A stretch of DNA of 54,528 nucleotides from Paenarthrobacter nitroguajacolicus JCM 14115 (GCA_001313365.1 BBFS01000019.1:1-54528); one strand, 5' to 3'; numbered from the stretch's first letter, positions 1 to 10,943 are shown. Program-made: numbers and translations. The notes: generated by a model not told the origin, from the letters alone.

Positions 1-1807
1 CCGGCCGCCGAACGCGCAGCGATCCTGCACCGCGCCGGCGACATCCTTGAGGCGCGCCGTGCGGAGCTTCTTGAGGTTATGGCTTCCGAAACCGGCAAGA
101 CCATCGACCAAGGCGACCCCCCCGAGGTCAGCGAAGCAATCGACTTCGCGCACTACTACGCCGAGCGCGCCAAGGACCTGGAAACGGTCGACGGCGCCAC
201 GTTCGTCCCAGCCAACCTCACCGTGGTGACACCGCCGTGGAACTTCCCGGTGGCGATCCCCCGCAGGCTCGACGCTCGCAGCGCTTGCCTCAGGTTCCGC
301 CGTCGTGATCAAGCCTGCAAAGCAGGCCCGCCGCTCCGGTTCCGTCATGGTGGATGCCCTCTGGGAAGCCGGCGTGCCCCGTGAAGTCCTGGCCCTCGTG
401 CAGCTCGAAGAGCGCGAACTCGGCACCCAGCTGGTCTCGCACCCGAGCGTTGACCGGGTCATCCTCACTGGTGGCTACGAAACCGCCGAACTCTTCCGTT
501 CCTTCCGCCAGGACCTGCCGCTGCTCGCGGAGACGTCCGGAAAGAACGCCATCATCGTCACCCCGAGCGCTGACCTGGACCTGGCTGCCAAGGACGTTGT
601 GTACTCGGCATTCGGCCACGCAGGCCAGAAGTGCTCGGCTGCCTCGCTGGTGATCCTGGTGGGCTCGGTGGCCAAGAGCGCCCGCTTCCACAACCAGCTG
701 ATCGACGCCGCACGCTCGTTGACCGTCGGTTACCCGGAGGATGCCACCACCCAGATGGGGGGGCCGATCATCGAGCCGGCCAACGGCAAGCTCCTGAACG
801 CCCTCACCACCTTGGGAGACGGCGAGACGTGGGCCATCAAGCCCGAGCGCCTCGACGAAACAGGACGTTTGTGGTCCCCGGGCATCCGTTCGGGCGTCAA
901 GCGTGCTCCTACTTCCACCTCACCGAGTTCTTCGGTCCGGTCCTGGGTGTTATGACCGCAGAGACCCTCGAGGAAGCCATCGCCATCCAGAACGAGATCG
1001 AGTACGGCCTCACCGCCGGCCTCCACTCCCTGGACTCCGCTGAAATGGGCGTCTGGTTGGACACCATCCAGGCCGGAAACCTGTACGTCAACCGCGGCAT
1101 CACCGGTGCGATCGTCCAGCGCCAGCCGTTCGGCGGATGGAAGAAGTCGGCAGTCGGCGCCGGAACCAAGGCCGGTGGACCGAACTACCTGATCGGCCTG
1201 GGCAGCTGGCTCCCCGCCGAGGCCAAGGCCAAGCGCGGCACGATGCTTCAGGGTGCTGCCGCGCAGATTCTCGCTGCTGCAAAGTCGGTGGACGTGTCCG
1301 CTGAGGAACTCCAAACCCTGCAGCAGTCACTCTTCAGCGACGCAGCGGCCTGGGAAGCCGAGTTCGGCACCCGCAAGGACGTCTCAGCCTGTCCGCAGAG
1401 CGCAACGTCTTCCGCTACCGCTCCCTCCCTGTCACCATCCGCCTCTCCGAAGGCGAGCGGCTCGCTGAGCTGCTCCGCGTGGTGGCAGCCGGCGCAGTGG
1501 CGGGTTCGGCTCTCAAGGTGAGCTCCGCCGTCGTGCTTCCCGACGCGTGGTGACTGTGTTTGCGAACCTGGGCGTCAGCGTCCGGATCGAGGACGACGCC
1601 GCGTGGCTGGCCCGTGCAGCTAAGTTCGACGCCGGCCGGATCCGCCTGATCGGTGGCGACTTCGCAGCGCTGAGCGCAGCCATGGGTGGTCGCCCGGACG
1701 TCGCGGTCTACCACGGTGCTGTGACCCAGGCCGGCCGGATCGAGATGCTGCCGTTCCTCCGCGAGCAGGCCGTGTCCATCACCGCCCACCGCTTCGGCAC
1801 CCCCTAA
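1..1807 (+). CDS. putA: Bifunctional PutA, 3' part: L-glutamate gamma-semialdehyde dehydrogenase domain (5' truncated by window edge)
   Basis: This is the aldehyde dehydrogenase half of PutA, which oxidises the proline-derived semialdehyde to glutamate with NAD+. The reading frame is open from base 1, so the proline dehydrogenase domain lies outside the window. Visible family features are the substrate-channel region PWNFPVAIP (near 235-260), the AETSGKN glutamate motif (near 520-545), the catalytic cysteine in GHAGQKCSA (near 615-640) and the PFGGWKKSAVG segment (near 1125-1150). A further ~200 residues follow the dehydrogenase, as in actinobacterial PutA, ending AVSITAHRFGTP. Frame changes fall near 260 (one extra C), 902, 1390 and 1545 (single-base losses). 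A strong hairpin follows the stop. I am sure of the family; the breaks look like sequence error. Confidence 0.93.
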
Positions 1808-1844
1808 CCACCTTTCGGATCACCTGATCTAGCCCTTGGCTTCG

Positions 1845-1887
1845 GAAGGCCGGGCAGGACGTATTCGCTCCGACCTGCCCGGCCTTC
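1845..1887. terminator. Hairpin terminator between convergent putA and the MpaB-type oxygenase gene
   Basis: Perfect 14-bp arms at 1845-1858 and 1874-1887 (GAAGGCCGGGCAGG and its complement) enclose a 15-nt loop, followed by GTTGTTAT on the plus strand. It begins 38 bp after the putA stop and ends 5 bp before the end of the opposing gene, so it probably serves putA and may act in both directions. Confidence 0.8.
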
Positions 1888-1891
1888 GTTG

Positions 1892-2847
1892 TTATCGGTC
1901 CACCAAGCCCATCAGGCGGCGTACCCCCAGCCTCTGCAACCTTCGCCGGGCAGCCTGCTCGCTGGGTCCATGGGAACCCAAGGCAAACCGGACCATGCCC
2001 AGCACGGCCCGGGCAGCGGTGATGACGGGCAAGGGAATCGGACCAATCCCGGCACGGCGAATACCGAGCATCTCCCGGTACTTGGGCTCAAGACTTGCCA
2101 CTGCGGCGGAAAACAGGATGGCGTAGCGGGCTTGAGAAGCGGGCTTAGGGGCGGGTAGCGGATGAACGACACCGTCTCGGCCAAGCGCTCATCAGCCCGG
2201 AGTATCCCGGAGGCGCACCACTGCTCAAGCTCGTCACGGACCTGGGCCTCGGTCAGAGGAGGGTCCTCCACTCCCATAAGCCGCCCGGCAGCTGCCCACT
2301 CGCGAACGTAGGCATCGGGCCCGCCTGGGATGGCCGGCCCCCCCAGATGCGGTTGGCGGTGATGAAGGAGTCAGCGTAGGTGACGTGTACCCAGCGGAGG
2401 AGTTCGGGGGTCGTTGGCGGCGTACTCACGTAAGACTCCGTTGCCGTCCACATAAGTACCCCGGACGCGCTCGTGGATCTTGCGCACGCGTGCGGTCGCT
2501 GCTTCGGCGGCCTCCGTGGAACCGTAGGTCACCGTGAAAATCCATCGGACCGTGTTAGCCAACCGTCCGAGAGGGTCTTTTTGGAAGCCTGAGTGCTCGT
2601 AAACTCCGGCCAGCGCGCCGGGATGCAGGGCCTGCATCAGCAGTACCCTGATCCCGGCCACGATGGTGGCAACATGGCCGTGCACGGCCCAGACGGCCGA
2701 TCCCGGCAGGTGATATCCGGCGTCGTTCCCTTCCGCGAGGCGCGGCACCCACTCTGGAGGCGTGCCCGACGTTCCTGTGAAGGTGCGCTGCAGTTCGTGC
2801 CTGTACTCCGTGAGGTAGTTCCTCATAGGTCCCATGAGACCTCGCAA
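1892..2847 (-). CDS. Oxygenase MpaB family protein (DUF2236)
   Basis: The product belongs to the DUF2236/MpaB-like haem-oxygenase family that includes latex-clearing protein relatives; the substrate here is unknown. The conserved core is read in successive frames: an N-terminal ATIVAGIRVLLMQALHPGALAGV helix region with the family HP motif, then RWIFTVTYGS, RVRKIHERVRGTY, ELLRWVHVTYADSFI, and a C-terminal LEPKYREMLGIRRAGIGPIPL. At about 318 residues it has the usual family length. Frame changes fall near 2400, 2265 and 2100. The start is uncertain: a TTG at 2847 opens the frame, and an ATG at 2857 lies in another frame 10 bp upstream. Convergent with putA, downstream of an MFS gene on the same strand. 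Confidence 0.85.
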
Positions 2848-2882
2848 TTGCGCCCATGTACAGGGGGGGAAAAACGCGGAGC

Positions 2883-4332
2883 TTAGGAGCGGACGCGGCG
2901 CCGCGACGGTGCTGCCGCAACCAACAGGGCGGCGATGGCGACGGCGGCACTCAGGATGAGGCCCGGACGGTACTGTTCCAGCATGGCTTGGGCGCTGACA
3001 GTTCCGGCGGCCTGGCCGTGACCGCTGACCAATGCCGTGGTGACCGCCAAAACCAGGGCCGCCCCAACCTGGGTGCTGGTCTGGATCAAACCCGCAGCCA
3101 GCCCCTGCTCTGAATCCTTGATCCCGGCCGTCGCTTGGACGTTGATGGACGGGAAAGCCAGCGCGAAGCCGATGCCCAGCAGGACCACGGACGGCAGGAT
3201 ATCCAGCACGTAGTTCGGCGTGGTGCCCACCCGGAGGAACAGGACATAGCCCAGGCCGAGGGCCGTGAGCCCGGTCAGAATCAGTTGTGTGGCCCCCCCA
3301 AACTTCTCAATGAGACGGTCCGCGAACGGCGCGCTCGTAGCCACCAACAGACCTGCCGGCAGCAGGGCCAGAGCCATTCCCAGCGGCGTCCAGCCCAGCA
3401 CGGACTGCAGGTACATGGTGACGATGAACTGGAAGCTGAGGTAGGAGCCGAACAGTCCCACGGCGCTGAGATTGGCTCGGGCTACCCAGCCCTCCTTGAG
3501 GATGCTGAAGCGGATCAGCGGATGCTTGACCCTGTTCTCTATCACCGCGAAAGCCGCCAGCACGGCGATGGACACTGCGAATCCGGCGATTGTTGCCACA
3601 GATCCCCCCCAGCCTGCTCAGGTGCTGAAACCAAGGTGTACACGAGGCCGAGCATCCCCCCCAGCGCGAGAGTTACGGCGCCCCAGATATCGTGCCCGCT
3701 GTTCTCCGCCGACGGCTTGTCCTTCGGGATGAACTTCATGCCCAGGAAGACCACGACGACGGCGATGGGCACCGAGACCAGGAACGTCCAACGCCAGCTG
3801 AGGCTGGTCATCAGGCCGCCCACCACCAGGCCGAGCGAGAAGCCACTGGCGCCGAACGTGGTGAAGATGGACAGCGCCTTGTTGCGCTCGCGCCTTCGGC
3901 GAAGTTGGTGGTGATGATGGAGAACCCGGTGGGTGCGGTGAAGGCAGCGGCAAGTCCCTTGATGAACCGGGTGGCGATCAGGATGGCGGGATCGTCCACC
4001 AGCCCGCCAAGGAGCGACGCTGCGGCGAATACGGTCAGCGCAATGAGGAAGATTCGACGCCGGCCCAACAGATCGGCGAGACGGCCACCGAGGAGCAGGA
4101 GGCTTCCGTAGCCCAGGACGTAGGCGGAAACGATCCACTGCAGGGAGTCGGTACCCAGGTTGAGTTCCTGTCCGATCGACGGCAAGGCAACGCCGACCAT
4201 GGAGACGTCCAGCCCGTCCAAAGCCAGGACGGTGCACACAACCATGAGCAGCAGCCACTGGGCACGCGTCCAGTGAACGGCTGAAACCAAAGGCGGCTCA
4301 GTTGAGGTTTTGAGGGTGGTGGGTGATGTCAT
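2883..4332 (-). CDS. MFS transporter, DHA2-like drug/metabolite exporter
   Basis: An inner-membrane major facilitator of about 480 residues, probably 14 helices. Motif A of the family is visible in the first half as GGRLADLLGRRR (near 4100-4070), preceded by DGLDVSMVGVALPSI, the DHA2-type helix 1 region. The C-terminal half includes PLIRFSILKEGW and a helix-rich tail ending AAPSRRRVRS. Start chosen at the ATG at 4332 (MTSPTTLKT), since residues upstream are not family-like. Frame changes fall near 3900 and at the C7 run at 3604-3610. It is divergent from a MarR regulator with dyads between them, the usual arrangement for a MarR-repressed efflux pump. Substrate not predictable. Confidence 0.88.
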
Positions 4333-4338
4333 GGATTT

Positions 4339-4401
4339 GAATCTACATGACGCGTCATTCAATGACAAGGAATATGATGCGGAATATTATGACGTAGATT
4401 C
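4339..4401. promoter_or_regulatory. Dyads in the MFS/marR divergent promoter region
   Basis: The 97-bp divergent gap holds a perfect 12-bp palindrome, ATGACGCGTCAT, at 4347-4358, and an outer pair of 8-bp inverted arms, GAATCTAC at 4339-4346 and GTAGATTC at 4394-4401. The local sequence is AT-rich against the GC-rich genes. Position and symmetry fit a MarR-family operator controlling both genes; no binding data are implied. Confidence 0.55.
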
Positions 4402-4429
4402 TAACGTCGAAATGAACTAGAATCAGGGC

Positions 4430-4842
4430 ATGGCAACGACGCGTGACCGTCAACTGGTTGAGCAGTGGCGCAGCATCCAAAACTCCTACTTCCGCACTGC
4501 AGGAGCGATTGACCGCGCCCTCGAAGCGAAGTTCGACATTGGCCTCAACGAGTTTGAAATCCTGGACCTCGTTGCCGAAAGCGAAGAGTCTGCGTGCCGG
4601 ATGAAGGCCTTGGGGGGGAGCGAACCCCCCCCATGACTCAGAGTGCTGTCTCAAAGGTGGTGGACCGGCTCGAAAAAGCAGGCTTGGTGTCCCGCGAAAC
4701 CTGCGCAGATGATCGCCGTTCCCTCTTCCTGGAACTGACTGAGGCGGGCCGTGCGCTGCATGCCAATGCCGCCGTCGAACACCGTGCCCTGCTGAAGGAA
4801 AACCTGGCTCTTAGCCCCCTAAACAAAGCTCAAGGTTCTTGA
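4430..4842 (+). CDS. MarR family transcriptional regulator, C-terminus apparently shortened
   Basis: A winged-helix repressor. The N-terminal helices read WRSIQNSYFRTAGAIDRALE, then the recognition region MTQSAVSKVVDRLEKAGLV and the wing with the family-typical CADDRRSLFLELTEAG. The frame changes once near 4595-4625, where a G7 run and a C8 run flank each other; the sequence fits a lost base in KDLGERTP plus three extra G and three extra C. After ALLKENLALS the protein stops at about 137 residues, a little short of a normal MarR dimerisation helix, so the 3' end may also carry an indel. Divergently transcribed from the MFS exporter, its likely target. Confidence 0.85.
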
Positions 4843-4844
4843 GC
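4828..4844 (+). terminator. Short hairpin at the end of marR
   Basis: GCTCAAG (4828-4834) and CTTGAGC (4838-4844) form a 7-bp stem with a GTT loop overlapping the marR stop. There is no T-tract after it, so termination is only possible, not shown. Confidence 0.3.
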
Positions 4845-4921
4845 CAAAACTGAGCCAACCTTTCGGTAGATGGCACCCGGGAAGCCTTTCTTTCTCCCCC
4901 TGATTCCCGCAACAATGGTGC

Positions 4922-6639
4922 TTGCACGCCAGGCTGGGGGGGTTTGGTGCCGCTGGCTTTGGGGGGGAGTGTTCTGTGGGCAAGCATCATGAATCAGACC
5001 GGGCAGTAGATTTGATCCGCGCCGTCGGCTTCCATCGCGTTCTCATCGCGGGATGCCTCGCCGTCCTGGCTTTCTTCGCCTTTGGCTTCCAACCCTTGAA
5101 TGCTGTCTCCAGCAGCGCCGTTGGCGGAGCACTGGCGCAGGGGGTGGTGGAACCAACGGCTCTAGGCACCCTGGTGCCGCCGGAAGCCGAGACCTTGGTG
5201 ATTGACTCCATGCCGGAGCCCCCCCGAGCAAATACCCGGCACGCCCATGGTCTACTTCGACCGCGCTCTGGTAAGAACCGTCAGCAAGGACGGTTCCACA
5301 GGACTGACCGTTGCCTCCGCAGGCCTTTCGCGACCACCTGCAGGGAGCCTCTACTCACCGCTTGAGGTCCTCAACAAGAGCTCGTCTTACGGCTACCGCT
5401 ACAGTCCCTTGACTGGCCTGGCCGGAGAATTCCACTGGGGTCAGGACTACGCAGCCGCCTGCGGTACGCGGGTCTACGCCGCAGACGCCGGCGTAGTGCG
5501 GGCTGTCGGATGGCATGTGTGGGGGGGCGGTGGCAACCGGGTTGAAATCGAGCATGGCAACGGCTTGGTCACCACGTACAACCACCTTCAGGCAATCGGC
5601 GTCACGCAAGGCCAATCGGTGCGGGTGGGCGAGGTTATCGCAGAGGTTGGGACCACGGCTGGTCCACAGGATGCCACCTTCACTTCGAGACGATCGTCAA
5701 CGGTCTCCATACTGACCCCGCGAACTGGACACTGCTGTCCATTCGGCAGACTGATCCGCTGCAGACCATCGCATGGTGAACTACCAGCCCGGTGTCGGAA
5801 ATGGCGCCTCCGGAACCCCGCAATGGGCCGTTCCTGTATCGGATGGAACCAACCGGGCCGTCATCGGTGGAGAGCACGAACACGACGAACCGCTTCCTGT
5901 TCCACCGCCGGCCCCGTCCGGCAGCACTCCGCCGGCCACTTCAACGCCGGGCACCCCCCGGCGGAACTCAAACCACGACGCCGACGCCCTCGACGCCGGG
6001 CACCCCCCGGCGGAACTCAAACCACGACGCCGACGCCCTCACCTTCCGTGACGGCCACACCGACGCCAACCCCCGACAACCACTGCTACGCCAACGCCAA
6101 CGCCGACGGCTACGCCGACTCCGACGACCACTGCAACGCCGACTCCGACTGGCACCTCCACGCCATCGCCGTCGACCAGTGCCCCCGGAAACCAGTACCG
6201 TCCCGCCGACGCTGACCACGGCCCCCCCGGTGGCACCATCTCTTCAATCGGCCATCGCCCCCCCGCCGCCGGCGGTTGTTGAACCGGCTCCGCTCGCGCC
6301 CGCGGTTGTGGAGCCAGCTCCGGTAGCTCCCGCTCCGGCGCCGGCAGTGCTTGAACCGGCTCCGGTTGTGCAGGCTCCAGCGCCTGTGATGGTGGAACCA
6401 GCGCCCGTTGTCGTGGCGCCAGCACCGGTCATTGTGGAACCAGCGCCGGTAGTTACCCAGGCCGTTCCGCCGGCTCCTGCACCTCCGATGCGCCCGCACC
6501 TGCGCCCGTCGCTGTCCTTCCAACTGCGCTCCCGGTGGTGGTGCTTCCGCCCGGATACATCCTGATAGCACCGGACCTGGTCCAGCGCCCGGATGGTGTG
6601 ATCGTGCCGTTGTCCACGCTGATCCTCCCGGCACCCTAA
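4922..6639 (+). CDS. Secreted M23 family metallopeptidase with Pro/Thr/Ala-rich C-terminal tail
   Basis: A cell-wall endopeptidase of the LytM/M23 fold. A single hydrophobic segment near the N-terminus (VLIAGCLAVLAFFAFGF) is a signal or anchor. The peptidase domain follows at about 5370-5760: YGYRYSPLTG, FHWGQDYAA (first zinc site, H and D), HGNGLVTTYNHL, and CHLHFETIVNG, the HxH zinc motif, which is readable only after restoring a lost base near 5670. After it comes a low-complexity tail of about 280 residues, first Thr/Pro repeats, then VVEPAPV-type repeats, ending VPLSTLILPAP. Several frame changes (near 5220, 5670, 5955-6010, 6240, 6485) break the gene. The start is uncertain because two G7 runs lie in the first 60 bases. 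Extracellular peptidoglycan remodelling is the likely role. Confidence 0.8.
5944..6041 (+). repeat. Two tandem copies of a 49-bp unit in the M23 peptidase tail
   Basis: Two near-identical copies start at 5944 and 5993 and encode a Thr/Pro/Gly-rich stretch. Each contains a C6 run; the observed period of 49 would be 48 bp (16 codons) with one C fewer, so the copies likely began as in-frame coding repeats and the extra C breaks the frame twice. Confidence 0.75.
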
Positions 6640-6761
6640 GCCGGACACACGCTGACGGCACGTGAAACGCCGGATAACCCTGCATTTCGCGGCCCCAAGC
6701 CAGCTCCCGTAAGCTCGATGGCGGCAAACCTGCCAGACGACGTCGTCAGGAAGCGAATCCC

Positions 6762-7251
6762 ATGTCCAGCCTTTACAGCATTCCCCTCACCTTCAACGAT
6801 GGCACCGAAGCAGACTTCGGCCGGTTCGAGGGCAAAGCGGTGGTGGTGGTGAACGTCGCTTCTGAGTGTGGCTACACGCGCCAGTATGCGGGCCTGGAAG
6901 AGCTGTACGGCAAGTACCGGAGCCAGGGGGGGCTGGAGATCCTCGGCGTGCCCTGCAACCAGTTCGGCGGGCAGGAGCCTGGCGCAGACCACGAAATCGC
7001 AGAATTCTGCGAGCGCAACTTCGGAGTGTCCTTCCCCCCCTGACCAGCAAAGCCAACGTCCTTGGCAAACAGCAGCATCCCCCCCTGTTCGCGGAGCTGG
7101 CCCGGGACGAGGACGGCAGCCGGCCAAGGTGAAATGGAACTTCGAGAAGTTCGTCATAAACCGCGGTGGCGAACTCGTGGCAAGGTTCCCATCCGCAGTG
7201 GAGCCTGACTCCGAAGACCTTGTGAAAGCAGTGGAAGAAGCGCTGGCATAG
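6762..7251 (+). CDS. Glutathione peroxidase family protein (Cys type)
   Basis: A thioredoxin-fold peroxidase of about 162 residues that reduces peroxides, in bacteria of this group probably with a thioredoxin-like donor since actinobacteria generally use mycothiol rather than glutathione. The catalytic cysteine sits in NVASECGYT (near residue 36), and the partner residues of the family appear as PCNQFGGQEPG (Gln) and VKWNFEKFVI (Trp, Asn). The frame changes near 7035 at a C7 run and again near 7125. An extra Gly codon from a G7 run lies at 6926-6932. Start ATG at 6762. No operon partner is obvious. Confidence 0.93.
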
Positions 7252-7392
7252 AGCCACCAGCCTGAAAGGAGGAAAGTAATTTTCCAACATTCCGCCGGAA
7301 ATTAGCCAGTTGTTGGCTTGTTGTCTGGTTGGATTGGCCCTACTGGATTGATACGGGAGAAGCCGTCTCCCACCAAACGCTAAGGCGAAGCT

Positions 7393-8384
7393 ATGGAGCT
7401 CATCGAGGCCGAATACCCCCAAACCAGGTCATGTGCTTTTGCACCTGAGCGATCTTCACTTGGTGGGGGGGGTCCGGGCACGCTCCACGGCTCGGTGGAC
7501 AGCGCAGCAAGGCTCCAGGAGATCTGCGAGCAAATCATCGCCTCCAGGATCAGGCCCGAGGCCATCATTTTCACCGGGGGGGACCTCGCTGACAAAGGTG
7601 AGCTGGAAGCTACAAGCAACTCCGCGAGATGATTGAACCTCTGTGCGCGTCACTGGGAGCCAAAGCCATCTGGGCCATGGGCAACCATGACAACCGGGCA
7701 AACTTCCGTTCCGCGTTCGCCGATGCCTCTGCGGCCAGCAAGCCACAGGATCCCGTGGACCGCAGCTACTTTGTAAACGGACTCCGCATCATCACCCTGG
7801 ACACCACGGTCCCCGGCCACCACTACGGCGAACTGTCAGAATCCCAGCTGGAGTGGCTGGCCTCTGAGCTGGCCACGCCAGCCCCGGACGGCACCATCCT
7901 TGCCCTGCATCACCCGCCCGTCCCATGCGTGCAGGACCTCGCCGTGATGGTGGAGCTGCGCGGCCAAGCCGCACTGGCCGCCGTCGTCCGTAACACAGAC
8001 GTCCGCACCATCCTGGGCGGCCACCTGCACTACTCCACGACGGCGAGCTTCGCAGGCATCCCGGTATCGGTCGCCTCAGCTACCTGTTACACGCAGGACC
8101 TGGCGGTTCGCGCCGGCGGACAGCGCGGACGTGACGGGGGGGCGCAGTCCTACAACATGATCCACGTCTACGAGCACACGATCGTGCACTCCGTGGTTCC
8201 GATGTCCGGTGGCGTCACCGTTGGCGAGCCCTTGGATGCAGCCGAGGTTCAGCGGCGCCTGGCGGCGGCCGGCATTCGCATTCCGCACGAGTCCCGGGTG
8301 GGAGCCCACACTTCGCCGGGCACGCACACCTCGTCGCTCCCGCTTGTTTCTCCCGGTGGCTTTACTTCTCCCAAGGCGCCTTGA
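7393..8384 (+). CDS. Metallophosphoesterase, CpdA/Icc-like phosphodiesterase
   Basis: A calcineurin-like phosphoesterase of about 330 residues. All metal-binding blocks are visible across three frames: HLSDLHL (D-x-H), [10 protein letters not shown] (GD), MGNHDNR (GNHD), ALHHPPVP (H) and LGGHLHYS (GHxH), the set seen in class III cyclic nucleotide phosphodiesterases. Frame changes fall near 7420, at the G8 run at 7465-7472, and near 7615 where one base is missing from a Tyr codon. Start ATG at 7393. The 3' end overlaps the convergent Stealth gene by 23 bp. Whether cAMP is the real substrate cannot be told from sequence. Confidence 0.88.
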
Positions 8385-9985
8385 CGGGGAAGTACTTCTC
8401 CAGGAAGTCGGTCACCAGGTCGGCCCGTTCATTTGCCTCGACCTCGGGGAAGCTGCCGTCGTTCAGGCAGAAGAAGTCCATGTGGCGCTTGGCCAGGAGC
8501 TTAGGCAGGTAGTGCAGTCCGGCCCACATGGTGGAGTCCACATACCTGACTTTGGCACTGGTCTGCGTGACCGCGCGACCGGTAAGCAGGGCGTAGTAGT
8601 GGTAGAACGAGTTGGTCACCGAGATGTTGTCCGCGGCACGGAACCGACTTCCGGCGGTCTTTGCGAACTCGGCCGGGAATTCCTTCTCCATTTTGGCCAC
8701 CACGCTGCGGCGCAGCGGCGCCGCCGTGTGCTCAAGGTGCCGGGTGGTGATCCGGCCGAAGCGCTCCCACAGCAGCTTGCGGTTCACGCGGGCTGCGTTC
8801 TCAAAGCCGCTGCGTTCGGCGTCATTCTCGCCCAGCCCAATGCGGGTGTCAGCTTCGATGAACTTGGTGATGCCACCGGGCGTGAAGAACATGTCAGGGC
8901 CCACGGGGGCGGCCAAAGAACATGTCGTCATTGGAGTACAGGAAGTGCTCTGAGAGGCCCTTGATGTGATGCAGCTGGCACTCCACGGCCTGCGAGTTGT
9001 GGGTGGGCAGCACAGAGGGGTCTGCGAAGAACTCCTCGCTGCGCACAATGGTCACTGAAGGGTGGTCGGCCAGCCATTCCGGTGCGGGGGAGTCGGTGGC
9101 GATGAAGATCCGCCGGATCCAGGGCGCGAACATGTGCACGGAGCGCAGTGCGTACTTCAGCTCGTTGATCTGCCGGAAGCGTGCCTCATGATCGTCGCCC
9201 TCGCCGAGGACAGCCTCGGACTGCTGGGCACGCCTCCTGGCGATGTATTCGGGGTCGCTGCCATCCACCCACGAGAAGACGATGTCGATATCGAAGTCGA
9301 TGTCGCTGGCATGGTCAGCGAACATGTTCTCGATGGTGGGCCAGGACAGGCCGTGCCGCTGAACTGTGCCGCGCACCGCGTCCTGGCGAAGCATGGTGCG
9401 GCGGGTGAGGGAATTCTCCACGGGGAGTTCCAAGTGATCGCCCTCAAACCGCCACAGCTCAAGCTGCACGCCCAAAGCCGGGCCGTACCAGAGGCCGCCG
9501 CCGATCTCGACGCGCGGCCGGTACAAGCGGAAGATGCGGCTTTTCGGTTAGCCGAGAGATCGCCGTCCGCCACCAACATGGAGGTCTTCTTCTTGGCGTC
9601 CACGGTCATGGAATAGAAAGGCTCATTCCGGAACGCAGTGACCAGCGCCTCCCGAACGTCCTTGCGTGACTCCCAGTCAACGGCGATAACGGGCCGCTCA
9701 TCATTACCGCGCACCAGGATGAAATCGATACCAGCAGCGTCCAAGGCGGCCCTGACCGCCAGAAGATCGGACACCATGGCCTGTTGCGGAGTCAGGTCGC
9801 CGTTGACCAGGGCGTACCGCCCGCGGTGACGGACGACGTCGGACCTGTGCCTAAGATGCGCGACGACGGCAGGCGAGATCGCCTCAGCAATCGTGTCCTC
9901 TTCGATGGACGGGCTGCCGTGGTAAATCGGATCGACCTGTGCTTGTGTGATGGCTGTATCTCCGGGATCGTTGCGGTGCAGGTTG
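8362..9985 (-). CDS. Stealth family protein, sugar-phosphate (capsule/teichoic-type) phosphotransferase
   Basis: The Stealth family transfers hexose-1-phosphate onto growing cell-surface polysaccharides. The conserved regions are present in order: [15 protein letters not shown] (CR1, near 9290-9245), [23 protein letters not shown] (CR2, near 9165-9100), [32 protein letters not shown] (CR2 end with the acidic pair), then [13 protein letters not shown] and the CR4-like tail ending PVKAPWEK. About 540 residues. Frame changes near 9540 and 8905. The N-terminus is not settled: the protein frame runs back to a stop near 9988 without a clear ATG, so either an unusual start or an indel lies between 9900 and 9985. 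No capsule cluster surrounds it here. Confidence 0.85.
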
Positions 9986-10018
9986 CTCTAAGACGTTAGA
10001 ACTATGATGCGCTGGAAC

Positions 10019-10943
10019 TTAGATCGAAAGGGCTTCGCGCCAGCTGCGGAGGAATGCGCCGCCGGCGTCGTCGTGGATCACGTCATCCGCCAGTTCAAGG
10101 TCGGCTGCCGTCAAAATGGTGTAGGGCTTCACCGGTACGCCGTCTGCGGGCCGGACGTCCACGTGCTTCACATCGTGATCGTTGTGGTGAAGCCAGTCTG
10201 CCATGGCGTAGTCCGTGCGGGAATCACCTACCGTCCGCCAGGAGAGCGGAGTAATGCCTGGGCTGCCAGGAGTTCAACCGCGCGGCTGGCTCCGAGGTCC
10301 TTGCCCAGTCGGACCGATTCGATGTCCGTGGAGATGATGGTGGGGTCCAGGCGGTAGTCCGCGGCGTCATCGGACTCAGGTGCGTGGTGGTCCAGGATGG
10401 CCGCGTTGAGGCCGTGGCGTCCCATGATGTCCAGGGCATCGGCGTCGAAGAGTTTCTGCTCGGCCAGGTAGTCAGCGCTGGCCACGTCCAAGTGCTGCTC
10501 CACCGAAACCATGGCGCGCTTGGTCTCGTCGAAGAACATGTGTGCTGAATAGTCTTCAGCAACGAGCCTGCGGATATCGTCGCCGTAGGCTTGGGAACTG
10601 CGAGTTCGTGGTCCACGTGGATGGGGGGGCCGGGGGGGCCTTCGGCTGTGTAGCTGAACCACACGGCGCCCTTCTCGCAAATAGCGTGAATGACAGTGTC
10701 CGTGGGCATGCCCGCGGCAATCATGGGTTCCATGACTTGCTCGCTGATGAACGCGTCAGAGCGGCCCGTGTTGAAGATGACGGGAATCCCGGCCGAAGCC
10801 AGGGCCACCATGTCCGCGATGATGTCAGGCTTGACGTCCCGCGTTACAGGACTGGCGATAGGGCCGTCGACATCCAGCAGCAGCGCCAAAGCGGGCGTGG
10901 CGCGGGCAGCGGTCCGGTCAGTACCTTGCAGCGGTTGAGTCAT
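10019..10943 (-). CDS. HAD superfamily hydrolase (Cof/sucrose-phosphatase-like)
   Basis: A soluble phosphatase of about 300 residues. Motif I is LLLDVDGPI (nucleophile Asp near residue 23), motif II is IFNTGRSD, and after two frame changes the C-terminal motif region reads WRTVGDSRTDYAMADWLHHN, the GDxxxD motif IV, ending SWREALSI. Frame changes lie near 10590 and 10240, the first beside two G7 runs at 10622-10637 that add Gly/Pro codons. Start ATG at 10943. Substrate unknown; the family includes sugar-phosphate phosphatases. It lies directly upstream of the Stealth gene on the same strand, but the 34-bp gap alone does not prove an operon. Confidence 0.82.

Noticed and set aside
3135..3914. 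Plus-strand open frame of about 259 codons
   Set aside because: Antisense of the MFS exporter; composition is Gln/Arg/His rich and without family features.
5944..6041. Tandem 49-bp repeats as a CRISPR-like array
   Set aside because: Only two copies with no spacers, coding for a Thr/Pro-rich protein tail.
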